Assembly: GCA_964353185.1 (NCBI GenBank)
Contig: CAYGUV010000013.1
Coordinates: 1 to 44,725 of the forward strand
Direction: 5' to 3'
DNA length: 44,725 nucleotides
Origin: GCA-2708415 sp964353185
Lineage (GTDB): Bacteria; Pseudomonadota; Alphaproteobacteria; Micavibrionales; Micavibrionaceae
Shown here: positions 24,442 through 32,583 of the stretch, piece after piece
Position numbering within the stretch: position 1 is the first letter of the stretch
Layout of the letters: the number at the start of each line of letters is the position of its first letter
Notes under the pieces: generated by a model
Told to the model about the DNA's origin: nothing
What the model saw: the letters and a program-made list of their open reading frames with translations, nothing else
The model's database searches: none
Program-made: the position numbers and the translations under genes

Positions 24442-26028
24442 ATGATTGATCCAAAGACCTTTACCGTTGAAGATATGAAAGCCCTCCCCAAGACGGCGAT
24501 CAAACGTATTCGCGCAATGTGTAAGGGTAATGGATGTAAACCCGATGAAGTAAAAATTATTAAAGCAAGCGGCGACATGCATAGTTGTGTTGCCCATACC
24601 TTGATTGATTTAGTCCCGACATTAGAGCGGACGAGTAAAAAAGGGCGTCACCAAATTGGTGATTATATTGAAAACCCTGCGGCCGTTGATAAAATTTTGC
24701 ACGATATGGCATCTGGCGCACTTAAGAATAATGAAAGCCGCAAATTTCTGTCTGATAAGATATTGAAAAGACCAGATCGGGGATTTGGCCTTCAGGGGGA
24801 AACAATTGAAGTTGAGCAATTAACACGCACATTTTGTACGCACGAAGCCTGCCACACCTGCCAAGGGGTGGGAAACATGGTCTGCGATACTTGCCGTGGG
24901 CAAAGAAAAGAGCCGTGCAACCGATGCCGTACCAAAGGAATGGTTCCGTGTGATTATTGCAACGGCAGTGGGCATATGCAGGGGCCAGATGGAAAACAGC
25001 GCCAGTGTAATCGATGCTTTGGCCATCGTCAGACTAGCTGCCCCGTGTGTCAGCGCACAGGCTTTATTAGTTGTCGTAAATGTCGTGGGTCTGGCACGTG
25101 TACGTGTTCTGCCTGTCAAGGGGCGGCCTTTATGACGCAAATCATTAATTTGGCGGTGAAGATTAAAACAGGATTTATCTATGATAAAACCGAAATTCCC
25201 CCCGCCGCGGCCCTAGAAATTGACCGCAATGGGCCGCGTTTGGCCATGCGGGAGCATTTATCCATGCAATCATCCCCCATAAAACGCGATGATGGCGGGT
25301 TGGCTATCGAATATAATTTTGCCTTTCCCTTTGGAAACATGGAATTTAAGGTCAAGGACGCACATTATAAGGCGCAAATCCTTGGTTTTAAGGCAAAAAT
25401 GATTAAATCTCCTGAATTTTTGTCTGATTTACTGCAAAAACCTACAAATATGATCAAAAATGCGGCAAAAAATGCTTCGCAATCGCAAGATATGCTGAAT
25501 AAAGCTATAAAAACGCGATTTTATGCCGATTCCGTTTACTTATCAACGCAGATGAAACCAAAGAAGGCTTTTACAGCCCTGATGAAGAAATACCCGTTAG
25601 GGGCATCAAAGCAGTTTTATAAAGACAGTATTATGATGTCACGTAAAGCGGTGGCAAATGCTTCACGCTCCGCCCGATGGATGGCATATGGTGTCGGTGC
25701 AGGGATTAATTTAGTCCTTTTCGCAGCTTATTTTATGGGGCCTGTACGTGCCATGATATTGGGCCCTCAACCATCCCTTATCATGGGTGTTTTGGCAGAT
25801 TTGGCTTGTTTGGCCATTGGCAGTGGACTGGCCGCCTTTGTCACCTTAAAAATTAGCCGCTGCCCCATTGAGCAAATCATCGCGCGTATAAAAGGCGGCA
25901 TTGGCAAAAAACAAAAAATCAAAATTGATTTAATTCCAACCATTGGGATTAGTGTTGGCATATTTATATTATGCGCGCTCTTCGCTGTCCTTATTTTTAA
26001 AACCTCCATCATCTGGCTGCCTTTATAA
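24442..26028 (+). CDS. Membrane protein with DnaJ-like CxxCxGxG zinc-finger array
   Basis: A 528-residue protein I cannot name. Residues ~132-227 carry eight CxxC units (CHTC, CDTC, CNRC, CDYC, CNRC, CPVC, CRKC, CSAC), several as CxxCxGxG, the pattern of the DnaJ zinc-binding domain; eight motifs are double the four of classical DnaJ. No J domain (HPD) is present. The C-terminal ~120 residues contain three to four hydrophobic segments (about 410-433, 445-470, 495-525), so it is an integral membrane protein with a cytosolic zinc domain. A thiol-chaperone or assembly role is possible but unproven. It is divergent from mnmE. Confidence 0.8.
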   Translation: MIDPKTFTVEDMKALPKTAIKRIRAMCKGNGCKPDEVKIIKASGDMHSCVAHTLIDLVPTLERTSKKGRHQIGDYIENPAAVDKILHDMASGALKNNESRKFLSDKILKRPDRGFGLQGETIEVEQLTRTFCTHEACHTCQGVGNMVCDTCRGQRKEPCNRCRTKGMVPCDYCNGSGHMQGPDGKQRQCNRCFGHRQTSCPVCQRTGFISCRKCRGSGTCTCSACQGAAFMTQIINLAVKIKTGFIYDKTEIPPAAALEIDRNGPRLAMREHLSMQSSPIKRDDGGLAIEYNFAFPFGNMEFKVKDAHYKAQILGFKAKMIKSPEFLSDLLQKPTNMIKNAAKNASQSQDMLNKAIKTRFYADSVYLSTQMKPKKAFTALMKKYPLGASKQFYKDSIMMSRKAVANASRSARWMAYGVGAGINLVLFAAYFMGPVRAMILGPQPSLIMGVLADLACLAIGSGLAAFVTLKISRCPIEQIIARIKGGIGKKQKIKIDLIPTIGISVGIFILCALFAVLIFKTSIIWLPL

Positions 26029-26032
26029 AATA

Positions 26033-26061
26033 TTGACATATTACATGAATCTACGTTATTT
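26033..26061 (+). promoter_or_regulatory. Candidate promoter of the 26085 gene
   Basis: Consensus TTGACA (26033-26038), a 17-bp spacer and a weak TTATTT -10 (26056-26061). A small TCCCT/AGGGA hairpin in the leader would include the ribosome-binding AAGGGA. Confidence 0.35.
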
Positions 26062-26084
26062 TCCCTAAATATAAGGGATATAAC

Positions 26085-26600
26085 ATGTCAAAAATTTTAC
26101 CAATGCAATCAGATTTAAGAATTATTACTTCAAAATATAATGGCCAAAAAGGTGTTGGGTTATATCCTATGCGCTATAATGCTAATAAAATGAACAGAAC
26201 CCCATTAGGGATGCAGTATTATGCAGAGGTGCTTAACGGGATTGCTATAGCGGGCAATTCAGAAAGCACAGTCGATATAATTGTAAACGAAGATTTAGAA
26301 ATCAAAGCTGTTTATATAGATAAATTGAATGCCATCTTTGATTTGGAAGTCTTAGGATGGCTGATACGTGATAGTGCGCTTGTTTTAATTGGTGCAGAAG
26401 ATAATTTAGGCTTCCGCCAGCGCTTTAATTACGCAAGTAAGAATATAGACTTAATCGAAGGGTGGCTAGAAAATGCCAAGCTCGATGGGTCAGTCTTATC
26501 TGTTGAGCTTAATTTTGGTAATGCAGAAAAAGCGCTCCAAGCACAATACGGCCTCAAAGCCTATGATAGACCGAACAGACTGCCTGAATTATTTCGCTAA
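26085..26600 (+). CDS. Hypothetical protein
   Basis: A 171-residue soluble protein of unknown function with mixed alpha/beta composition and no signal peptide. Hydrophobic strands (STVDIIVNEDLEIKAVYID, DSALVLIGAED) alternate with helices, and the tail is basic. AAGGGA lies 9 nt before ATG 26085. It stands alone: the promoter is its own and the next gene is convergent. I find no motif that suggests an activity. Confidence 0.62.
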   Translation: MSKILPMQSDLRIITSKYNGQKGVGLYPMRYNANKMNRTPLGMQYYAEVLNGIAIAGNSESTVDIIVNEDLEIKAVYIDKLNAIFDLEVLGWLIRDSALVLIGAEDNLGFRQRFNYASKNIDLIEGWLENAKLDGSVLSVELNFGNAEKALQAQYGLKAYDRPNRLPELFR

Positions 26601-26632
26601 CCCGTTTTATAAAAAAGGATCATTAAAACCTA

Positions 26633-26692
26633 ATCGCTCCCGCCTAATTTAATAAGCGAGAGCGATCAAGGAACGTATATGAGGTCATACGT
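26633..26692. terminator. Paired hairpins between convergent genes
   Basis: Two inverted repeats lie in the 110-bp convergent gap: ATCGCTCCCGC with GCGAGAGCGAT (26633-26643 and 26656-26666, one mismatch) and ACGTAT with ATACGT (26673-26678 and 26687-26692). No long T run follows on either strand, so they are a weak candidate for a bidirectional terminator; transcript stabilising hairpins are the alternative. Confidence 0.35.
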
Positions 26693-26710
26693 AACCGGTA
26701 GTGCTGCTTT

Positions 26711-27244
26711 TTACTTCGTGAGCGCGAGGTTATGCTCGTTCTTGCAACTTCTATAGGCCGCGATAGCGAGGGCATGTGTTTCGCCGCCTTTTTGGTTGCT
26801 TAGAACGGTTGAAGTAAGATGTACACGGTCGCCATTTTCAACGATATTCTTCGGGCCAAGGGCAATACGAACCCCAAGAATAAAGCCTAATGCGGCAGGT
26901 ACAGCAGTCTTTTCGACATCTTGTCGAGTTGCGCGGCCAGGCGTGTTTGCCAAGGAGAATTTAGACCCCAAGAGAGGAAGGCAAGGGTCATTTGATTTGG
27001 CCACATGAGGAGGAGATTTTTGCGTAAAGGAGAGAGGAAGATCAGCGCGCATTTCCTCCGGAACGAGCGCAGAAGCTTTAACAGTTTCAATCGCCATAGC
27101 ACGTTTAATATGCGTTGGAATTGAAACAAGTAGACTAACGAGAATAAATAAGTTTAGAAAAAGTTTGAACAACTTGTTTTTTGTTCTGAATATTCTACGC
27201 GGTTTGCGCAGCATCAGTTTGCTATTGTGTAAATTGTAACCCAT
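26711..27244 (-). CDS. Hypothetical exported or anchored protein
   Basis: A 177-residue protein of unknown function. A basic N-terminal region is followed by a hydrophobic helix (LFKLFLNLFILVSLLVSI) and HIKRAMA, so a signal peptide cleaved near residue 51, or an anchor. The mature part has two Cys and a C-terminal block (DRVHLTSTVLSNQKGGETHA) that may be a small beta domain. Starts at ATG 27244 or ATG 27214 are both possible; the shorter one gives a more usual signal peptide. It is divergent from the 27512 gene. Confidence 0.6.
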   Translation of the reverse strand: MGYNLHNSKLMLRKPRRIFRTKNKLFKLFLNLFILVSLLVSIPTHIKRAMAIETVKASALVPEEMRADLPLSFTQKSPPHVAKSNDPCLPLLGSKFSLANTPGRATRQDVEKTAVPAALGFILGVRIALGPKNIVENGDRVHLTSTVLSNQKGGETHALAIAAYRSCKNEHNLALTK

Positions 27245-27455
27245 CCGTAAAACCCATCTTTTTTATAATGCGGTCAATCGGTAAACCGAAGGACGCTGAT
27301 TTATATTGGCGCTTAAGCGCTCTTTCTATAGTTCTATTTAAACACGATAGTTACATTATGACAATTCATATCGATTCGAATTTAAAGCAGATTTAAGAAG
27401 ATTTTATTTAAAATTTTAGGTATCTATAGTTATACATATATAGAAAACATTATTT

Positions 27456-27484
27456 TTGACATTACGGAAAAACATAACTACGCT
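27456..27484 (+). promoter_or_regulatory. Candidate promoter of the 27512 gene
   Basis: Consensus TTGACA (27456-27461), a 17-bp spacer and TACGCT (27479-27484). The leader would be about 20-25 nt with a GTAGG-type ribosome-binding site. Confidence 0.4.
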
Positions 27485-27511
27485 TTTAACCATAAAAAGA
27501 TTGTAGGTATT

Positions 27512-28039
27512 ATGTTTAAATTTATATCCAAAAAACTATCATCCCTTACCAGCGCATTGGTACTTACAGCGCACGCGGCCGCTGCAGAGACACCTGATGA
27601 TTATAGGCAAATGGCAGAAGAGATGATTTCCCCATTTTCAGTTTCTTGTCTAGAAGAGTTTAGTAAAATTACTGTCGATAATGTAAATGTAAATGCAAAT
27701 GTGAAATGGGAAGAGCCATTTGTTCAAAAGAGTTGGAATAGGGTATCACTGCGCACTATTTCAGAACAGGCCAATAACACAGCGCAAGATTTAAATATAT
27801 CCATTACAGAAGCAATAGACGGCACAAGTAATATTTTTATAGCACACGCAAATGGGTTTAGAACACCATTTGCCTATGCGCGTTCAAATGTAACATTATA
27901 TTTTAATGGGCAAAATCAAACGGCGAGGAAAGTTGGTGAAAAACGGCATAATTACGCAGATGAAAGAATGCTTCTTGCTTCACATGAGAGGACAGCGTTT
28001 GTCGAAAGTATTTTAAAAACTTGCGGCATTACACCATAA
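27512..28039 (+). CDS. Hypothetical periplasmic protein
   Basis: A 175-residue protein of unknown function with a clear Sec signal peptide: basic MFKFISKKL, a hydrophobic core and AHAAAAET at the cleavage site near residue 25. The mature protein has two Cys (in SVSCLEEF and LKTCGITP) placed near its two ends, which could form a disulfide in the periplasm, and a repetitive VNVNANV segment. It converges with rho, with 21 bp between stops; a GTAAG/CTTAC hairpin lies in that gap. Not recognised. Confidence 0.66.
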   Translation: MFKFISKKLSSLTSALVLTAHAAAAETPDDYRQMAEEMISPFSVSCLEEFSKITVDNVNVNANVKWEEPFVQKSWNRVSLRTISEQANNTAQDLNISITEAIDGTSNIFIAHANGFRTPFAYARSNVTLYFNGQNQTARKVGEKRHNYADERMLLASHERTAFVESILKTCGITP

Positions 28040-28060
28040 TAACAAACGTAAGAAAAAAAC

Positions 28061-29317
28061 TTACTGGTTCATTCCGTTGAAAAATTCATCGTTGTTTTTG
28101 GTTTCTTTCATCTTACCAAGTAAGAATTCAACCGCATCAACAGTGCCCATTGGGTTTAGGATACGGCGAAGAACCCACATTTTTTGTAAGGTATCTTTAT
28201 CAACCAATAACTCTTCTTTACGGGTACCAGATTTTTGAATGTCGATGGCGGGGAAGACGCGTTTATCGGCAATCTTACGATCCATAACAATTTCGGAGTT
28301 ACCTGTTCCTTTGAATTCCTCAAAGATAACCTCATCCATACGGGAGCCTGTATCAATCAACGCCGTGGCGATAATGGTCAATGACCCACCTTGTTCAATG
28401 TTACGCGCCGCACCAAAGAAACGTTTAGGGCGTTGAAGCGCGTTGGCATCAACACCACCGGTTAATACCTTACCAGAGGATGGGACAACGGTGTTATAAG
28501 CGCGCGCCAGACGTGTGATGGAATCTAACAAGATCACAACATCACGTTTATGTTCAACCAAGCGTTTTGCCTTTTCCAATACCATTTCGGCCACTTGTAC
28601 GTGTCGTGAAGCAGGTTCATCAAATGTTGATGAGATCACTTCACCGCGCACAGAACGCGCCATGTCGGTCACTTCCTCAGGACGTTCATCAATAAGAAGA
28701 ACAAGAAGGTAAGCATCAGGATGGTTTGCGGCAATGGAACTGGCGATGTTTTGAAGCATCACTGTTTTACCCGTACGGGGCGGCGCAACAAGAAGCGCAC
28801 GTTGGCCAAAACCAATAGGGGAGACAAGCTCGATCACGCGCTGTGTGTTAGAATTTTTTGTTGGATCATCCAGTTCAAGCTTAATTTTGCGATCTGGATA
28901 TAAGGGTGTCAGGTTATCAAAGTTAATGCGGTGGCGCACTTTTTCAGGGGCTTCGGCATTAATGCTATCCACTTTTAAAAGCGCAAAATAACGCTCAGAT
29001 TCTTTGGGGGCGCGAATTTCGCCTCGTACAATATCCCCTGTTCTTAGGCCAAAACGGCGCACTTGTGATGGGGACACATAAATATCATCGGGCCCTGGAA
29101 GGTAATTTTCTTCGGGGCTACGCAGGAAACCAAAACCATCTTGAAGCACTTCTAAAACACCGCCGCCCGCGATAGGAACATTTTGATCTGCCAAAGATTT
29201 TAAAATGGCAAACATCATGTCTTGCTTACGCATGGTAGAGCAATTTTCAATCTCTAACTCTTCAGCAAAGGCCAAAAGCTCAGAGGGAGCGCGTGATTTA
29301 AGTTCCTGTAAATTCAT
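28061..29317 (-). CDS. rho: Transcription termination factor Rho
   Basis: A 418-residue hexameric RNA helicase that ends transcription. The N-terminal domain (MNLQELKSRAPSELLAFAEE) is followed by the RNA-binding cold-shock-like fold (VLEVLQDGFGFLRSP), Walker A PPRTGKT, Walker B VVILLDSITRLARAYN, the Q loop and the R loop. Length is standard. AAGGAATAAG before ATG 29317 is the ribosome-binding site. The likely promoter lies in the gap-flanking repeat, leaving a leader of about 230 nt after gap correction, as expected for an autoregulated gene. Confidence 0.98.
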   Translation of the reverse strand: MNLQELKSRAPSELLAFAEELEIENCSTMRKQDMMFAILKSLADQNVPIAGGGVLEVLQDGFGFLRSPEENYLPGPDDIYVSPSQVRRFGLRTGDIVRGEIRAPKESERYFALLKVDSINAEAPEKVRHRINFDNLTPLYPDRKIKLELDDPTKNSNTQRVIELVSPIGFGQRALLVAPPRTGKTVMLQNIASSIAANHPDAYLLVLLIDERPEEVTDMARSVRGEVISSTFDEPASRHVQVAEMVLEKAKRLVEHKRDVVILLDSITRLARAYNTVVPSSGKVLTGGVDANALQRPKRFFGAARNIEQGGSLTIIATALIDTGSRMDEVIFEEFKGTGNSEIVMDRKIADKRVFPAIDIQKSGTRKEELLVDKDTLQKMWVLRRILNPMGTVDAVEFLLGKMKETKNNDEFFNGMNQ

Positions 29318-29535
29318 ATTCTTATTCCTTGAGGAAAATCTTCTTATTTAAATGTTTTGGGGGGTATGGCCTTCGTTGGGCCGTTGATGTCTTAAGTTTA
29401 TTGGTAAATCTTTATAAAATAGTTAAAATTTTGAAAAATCATCTCTTAAGCGCGGATTTAATAAATTTTAATCCTGTTTTAAACTCAATGGCCTTTCGAG
29501 GGGCCGCACAATTTTCTTTAAAATGTTGTGAAATA

Positions 29536-29745
29536 CTTAAGTAGATAAGCCACATATAAGTAGATTATGACATCCTGTCAAGCAGAAAAANNNNNNNNNN
29601 NNNNNNNNNNNNNNNNNNNNNNNNNNNNNNNNNNNNNNNNNNNNNNNNNNNNNNNNNNNNNNNNNNNNNNNNNNNNNNNNNNNNNNNNNNCTTAAGTAGA
29701 TAAGCCACATATAAGTAGATTATGACATCCTGTCAAGCAGAAAAA
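29536..29745. repeat. False assembly gap: 55-base duplicate flanks around 100 Ns
   Basis: Bases 29536-29590 and 29691-29745 are identical (55 of 55) and surround 100 Ns (29591-29690). The repeat length equals that at the first gap, so both come from the same k-mer overlap. The real sequence is probably 155 bases shorter, and only one copy of the promoter inside the repeat exists. Confidence 0.92.
29708..29736 (-). promoter_or_regulatory. rho: rho promoter
   Basis: Minus strand TTGACA (29736-29731), a 17-bp spacer and TATATG (29713-29708). It occurs in both copies of the false-gap repeat; the real copy is single. Confidence 0.55.
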
Positions 29746-29757
29746 TGCAACAAATGA

Positions 29758-29787
29758 TTGACATAAGAATTTATTTATTTATATAAA
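29758..29787 (+). promoter_or_regulatory. Promoter of the 29792 gene, leaderless type
   Basis: TTGACA (29758-29763), an 18-bp spacer and TATAAA (29782-29787), only 4 nt before ATG 29792. No Shine-Dalgarno is present. Confidence 0.55.
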
Positions 29788-29791
29788 TGCT

Positions 29792-30472
29792 ATGAATAAT
29801 AAAAACTCTCAGCAAAATTTTGGCTTGTCAACAGAGCCTCCCCCATTTGAAAAACCAAAAACATTGGCAGAAAACGTCAATTATATTGCCCAATATTTAT
29901 TATCAGACATGGTGCGATATACGACTGACGCACAATTCAGTGATTTTAATATTTCTCGATATACATCAGCACCTTCCAAACAATTACCTGAAATGCATTG
30001 CTTTGTCATTGATTTTAATGACCCTGAAAAAAAAGAAAAATTTCTTTCAGCCATAAGAGAAGCAAATCAAGATAAAATGAATGCGCGCATTGGCAGCAGT
30101 CTTCTTATGTTGAATATTCAGGAAAACAAATTAATTATAAGCGTTAAAGATGTCGAAAAATTAGCAGATTTTGTGGAAGAAGTTATTTTTGCAAGCGATA
30201 AAAAAATTGCGCCGCCAAAACCTATAATCGAAACAGTTGAGCTTAATGATGCAGATATTACTAATTTAAGGCTTATGCCAGCACAATTTGGTTTTTCCTC
30301 AGCAAAAAGAATAGTTCGTTATTATAATTCATGTGTTGCGGACGAAAGATACAAAGCTTTCCAAGGGTTTACCTTTTCGCCAGATGATTTAATCAGGGCT
30401 GAAAATACTCTCAAAAAACAACAAATGGACGTAAAGGAAATTCCGTCTGGAAGTCTTTTGCATTTTCACTAA
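29792..30472 (+). CDS. Hypothetical protein
   Basis: A 226-residue soluble protein of unknown function. The N-terminal ~25 residues are Pro/Asn/Gln-rich; residues 30-145 look like an alpha/beta domain (MHCFVIDFNDPEKKEKFLSA); residues 150-226 are a helical region ending in a short His-containing tail. No signal peptide or catalytic motif is visible. The start is set by the promoter placed 4 nt upstream. Its stop overlaps the hemJ stop by two bases on the opposite strand. It interrupts the usual hemJ-rho adjacency. Confidence 0.65.
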   Translation: MNNKNSQQNFGLSTEPPPFEKPKTLAENVNYIAQYLLSDMVRYTTDAQFSDFNISRYTSAPSKQLPEMHCFVIDFNDPEKKEKFLSAIREANQDKMNARIGSSLLMLNIQENKLIISVKDVEKLADFVEEVIFASDKKIAPPKPIIETVELNDADITNLRLMPAQFGFSSAKRIVRYYNSCVADERYKAFQGFTFSPDDLIRAENTLKKQQMDVKEIPSGSLLHFH

Positions 30473-30915
30473 AACGGTTTTGCCACCGCCATGATGACGA
30501 TGATAATCATAAAGGCTGTGGGCACTTCATTCCAGATTTTGTAGAATTTGGCATCGCGGGTGTTTTTATCGGCGGCAAAATTTTTGCGCCATTTTGAAAA
30601 CACCATATGTAAGATAGACATGGCAATGACCAAGGTCATTTTGACATGCATCCACCCGCTTTCAAACAAACCCGGGTTTGCGTAAATCATCAAAAGGGCA
30701 AATACCCATGTCAAAATCATCGCAGGATTCATGATAAAGCGCAGTAAGCGGCGCTCCATCACTTTAAAGGTTTCTGATTGTTCTGATCCAACTTTACTTT
30801 GCGCGTGATAAACGTACAGACGCGGTAAATAGAGCATCCCCGCCATCCATGAGATCACCGCAATAATATGGAAGGATTTAAGCCAAAGATAATTTGTGAG
30901 AAGAAAATCAGTCAT
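30469..30915 (-). CDS. hemJ: Protoporphyrinogen IX oxidase HemJ
   Basis: A 148-residue membrane protein with four to five hydrophobic helices. WLKSFHIIAVISWMAGMLYLPRLYVYH (His16 in the first helix, quoted in two overlapping parts in the family) matches the HemJ/UPF0093 family; a conserved Lys occurs in MHVKMTLV. HemJ oxidises protoporphyrinogen IX to protoporphyrin IX in the inner membrane, the penultimate step before HemH. hemH and hemE lie 1.7-2.8 kb upstream on the same strand, separated by three small unknown genes, where relatives keep hemE-hemH-hemJ together. Confidence 0.93.
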   Translation of the reverse strand: MTDFLLTNYLWLKSFHIIAVISWMAGMLYLPRLYVYHAQSKVGSEQSETFKVMERRLLRFIMNPAMILTWVFALLMIYANPGLFESGWMHVKMTLVIAMSILHMVFSKWRKNFAADKNTRDAKFYKIWNEVPTAFMIIIVIMAVAKPF

Positions 30916-31016
30916 AAATTGAAGATAGCGTAGATTTAAATATATAAAAGCTAATTATAGTTCACATAATAAATACAATTAGCTTTTATATACCTCTAAA
31001 AAAAATTTGTGCAAAT

Positions 31017-31046
31017 TTGCTTAACCAAGGCCAATATTTATATAAT
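31017..31046 (+). promoter_or_regulatory. Promoter of the 31053 gene, leaderless type
   Basis: Consensus -10 TATAAT (31041-31046), 6 nt before ATG 31053; the best -35 is TTGCTT (31017-31022) at an 18-bp spacer. Confidence 0.45.
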
Positions 31047-31052
31047 CATCAC

Positions 31053-31349
31053 ATGAGATTAGACGGAAATAACCAAGACAAATACGAAGGTGACCCTTAC
31101 GAAGAAATTGGTCGCCAAATTACGGCTGCAGACGGCGTCAAAGAAAGCGTTGTAATGCAAAAATTCTATTGGGACTATTTGGACTGGCTGATAGATGCAG
31201 GTGCCGCTGATCTCCAGCGATTGTTGCAGCAACTAGACCTCGAACGTGGTTCCCGGCCATTGGGTGAAACACTAACTGCTTATCTATATGAAGGGTTAGA
31301 ATATAGAACAGAGTGTGGCCTTCCCCAACCACCATGGCTACAAATTTGA
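31053..31349 (+). CDS. Small hypothetical protein
   Basis: A 98-residue acidic protein I do not recognise. The centre is helical with tryptophan and leucine (FYWDYLDWLIDAGAADL) and the tail is aromatic and Pro-rich (LPQPPWLQI). ATG 31053 is chosen because a TATAAT -10 lies 6 nt upstream; an in-frame TTG further upstream falls inside the promoter. The 225 bp that follow (31350-31574) hold no convincing gene, only a short open hydrophilic run ending at 31437 that may be decayed coding sequence. Confidence 0.55.
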   Translation: MRLDGNNQDKYEGDPYEEIGRQITAADGVKESVVMQKFYWDYLDWLIDAGAADLQRLLQQLDLERGSRPLGETLTAYLYEGLEYRTECGLPQPPWLQI

Positions 31350-31574
31350 TACTATGTGATCAGATGAAGGCTAGGCCGTATCAGATAAAAATGACAAAGA
31401 AGATGATAAGCCGAAGGACAACGTCGATCCACGCTAAGAAATATAAAAGCTTAAAATAGTCGCATAAAAGATAAATTCGCGGATGGGATTATTGTTGGTC
31501 GTGCCAGAAGGCAGGCAGAGATAGTAATAAGGAAGATAACGCTCGGTTAAGTTTATAAATTATTTCAAAATATT

Positions 31575-32042
31575 TTAATGAAATGTTCGCGCTTTATTAC
31601 CGTTAGCGCTTACGGGTTCAGAATTCATATTGGGCGGTTTTGAATTTTCTTTAACAATATCCGCCATTTTACTTTTACCGCCTTCTAACAACCTCAGTTT
31701 TTCTCGCGCTAGGCTCATGAGGTTGTTCATTTGTGTAACCTCATCTTGGTTTGGATCGCGCCGCTCGGCATGGAATGCATAAACAGCTCTCTCTATTGGT
31801 GTATTGAATGCCCCTGGATCGGTAGACATGACAAACCATCGGGAAGAATAAGGTTGCATCGCCGCATTTAAAAGTAATAGTAAGCTATCAATATCATCAG
31901 TTGTAATAGTACCCTTAGAGGCATCCATACTGCCAAAAGGGTCGCCATTACTTTCTTTCAACCATTCTGAATTTATGAAAGAAAAAGCCGATTTTAGTTC
32001 ATCATCGGTAGGGCAACTAACATCATTAAAGGAATCTTGCAT
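31575..32042 (-). CDS. Hypothetical protein
   Basis: A 155-residue acidic soluble protein with no signal peptide and no motif I recognise. It is mostly helical (DIDSLLLLLNAAMQPYSS, then VTQMNNLMSLAREKLRLLEG) with an Asn/Ser/Pro-rich tail. Start ATG 32042. Its 5' end lies 28 bp from the fossil of the hemH 3' end, on the same strand as hemH, which suggests that it lay directly downstream of hemH before the cassette at 32130-32578 came between them. Confidence 0.6.
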   Translation of the reverse strand: MQDSFNDVSCPTDDELKSAFSFINSEWLKESNGDPFGSMDASKGTITTDDIDSLLLLLNAAMQPYSSRWFVMSTDPGAFNTPIERAVYAFHAERRDPNQDEVTQMNNLMSLAREKLRLLEGGKSKMADIVKENSKPPNMNSEPVSANGNKARTFH

Positions 32043-32070
32043 GTAAATATTCTTTTTTATTTATAATATT

Positions 32071-32129
32071 TTAAGCTGCCTTCTGTGTCTGCTGGACGCA
32101 GCAATCTTCAAACCCTTTGGGCTAGAGGC
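32071..32129 (-). pseudogene. Fossil of the hemH 3' end
   Basis: These 59 bases align without gaps to the true hemH 3' end at 32579-32637 with 48 identities. In the hemH frame they read L-stop-PKGFEDCCVQQTQKAA-stop, against LCPKGFKDCCVRQAEKAA-stop in the live gene: the first Cys codon has become TAG, while the downstream frame and stop are kept. The two copies are direct repeats 508 bp apart, bracketing the 32233 gene. Confidence 0.88.
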
Positions 32130-32198
32130 AATTAGTGAGTAAACATACGTCATAAAGTCAACATAGCTATATATTCAAAGAAAAAAAGATAATAATTA

Positions 32199-32227
32199 TT
32201 GACATAATACAAGAAATATTCTAATTA
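32199..32227 (+). promoter_or_regulatory. Promoter of the 32233 gene, leaderless type
   Basis: TTGACA (32199-32204), a 17-bp spacer and TAATTA (32222-32227), 5 nt before ATG 32233. Confidence 0.5.
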
Positions 32228-32232
32228 AAGCT

Positions 32233-32583
32233 ATGTTTGAAAGACTGATTGAAGAATTGAATAAACCTAAAAATCCGCCCATGGAAGATTTTTCAACGGC
32301 TGTCCTTTTGATAGCTGGTGTAAATTGCGGTTTACAAGAACAAGCAACTTTATTTGATGCAACTTTATTAGCCTGTGCAGCAATAAACACCCTTTTTGTT
32401 GGCAATTATACAAATAGAATAATTCCCGAGGGGAAAAGCTTTATTCTTGGTGCCATTACAATGGCCGTACTGTCGAGTTTAGTTGAAATTATAGAGCCCG
32501 AAATAAAAGACAACACCCCTACGCCCAATCATTTAGAAATGCCACAAGGCGGAATTTGTCGTGCAAATATTTGCCAAATTTAA
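32233..32583 (+). CDS. Small hypothetical membrane protein in the hemH cassette
   Basis: A 116-residue protein of unknown function. Two or three hydrophobic stretches are visible (TAVLLIAGVNCGL, LLACAAINTLFVG, FILGAITMAVLSSLVEI), so it is probably membrane-associated; the last ~25 residues are polar with two Cys. It is the only gene between the two hemH 3'-end copies and overlaps the hemH stop from the other strand. Its leaderless-type promoter lies wholly within the cassette, so it carries its own expression signals. Confidence 0.6.
   Translation: MFERLIEELNKPKNPPMEDFSTAVLLIAGVNCGLQEQATLFDATLLACAAINTLFVGNYTNRIIPEGKSFILGAITMAVLSSLVEIIEPEIKDNTPTPNHLEMPQGGICRANICQI

Larger units (their letters stand above)
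29318..29791. other. Divergent control region between rho and the 29792 gene
   Basis: A 474-base stretch in the deposited coordinates but about 319 bp after removal of the false gap. It contains the rho promoter (29708-29736), the leaderless promoter of the rightward gene, the rho leader with a GGCC-loop-GGCC hairpin near 29372-29386, and no convincing coding sequence. Confidence 0.6.

Noticed and set aside
26633..26692. Third copy of the leuS/holA leader element
   Set aside because: It has a similar ACGTAT/ATACGT hairpin but lacks the conserved loop sequences and does not precede a start codon.
27382..27396. TTAA-N7-TTAA, the CtrA-binding pattern, upstream of the 27512 gene
   Set aside because: In DNA this rich in A and T about two such matches are expected by chance in the window, and nothing else supports CtrA control.
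31390..31574. Short frames in the spacer after the 31053 gene
   Set aside because: None has a ribosome-binding site, length or composition of a gene; at most decayed coding sequence.
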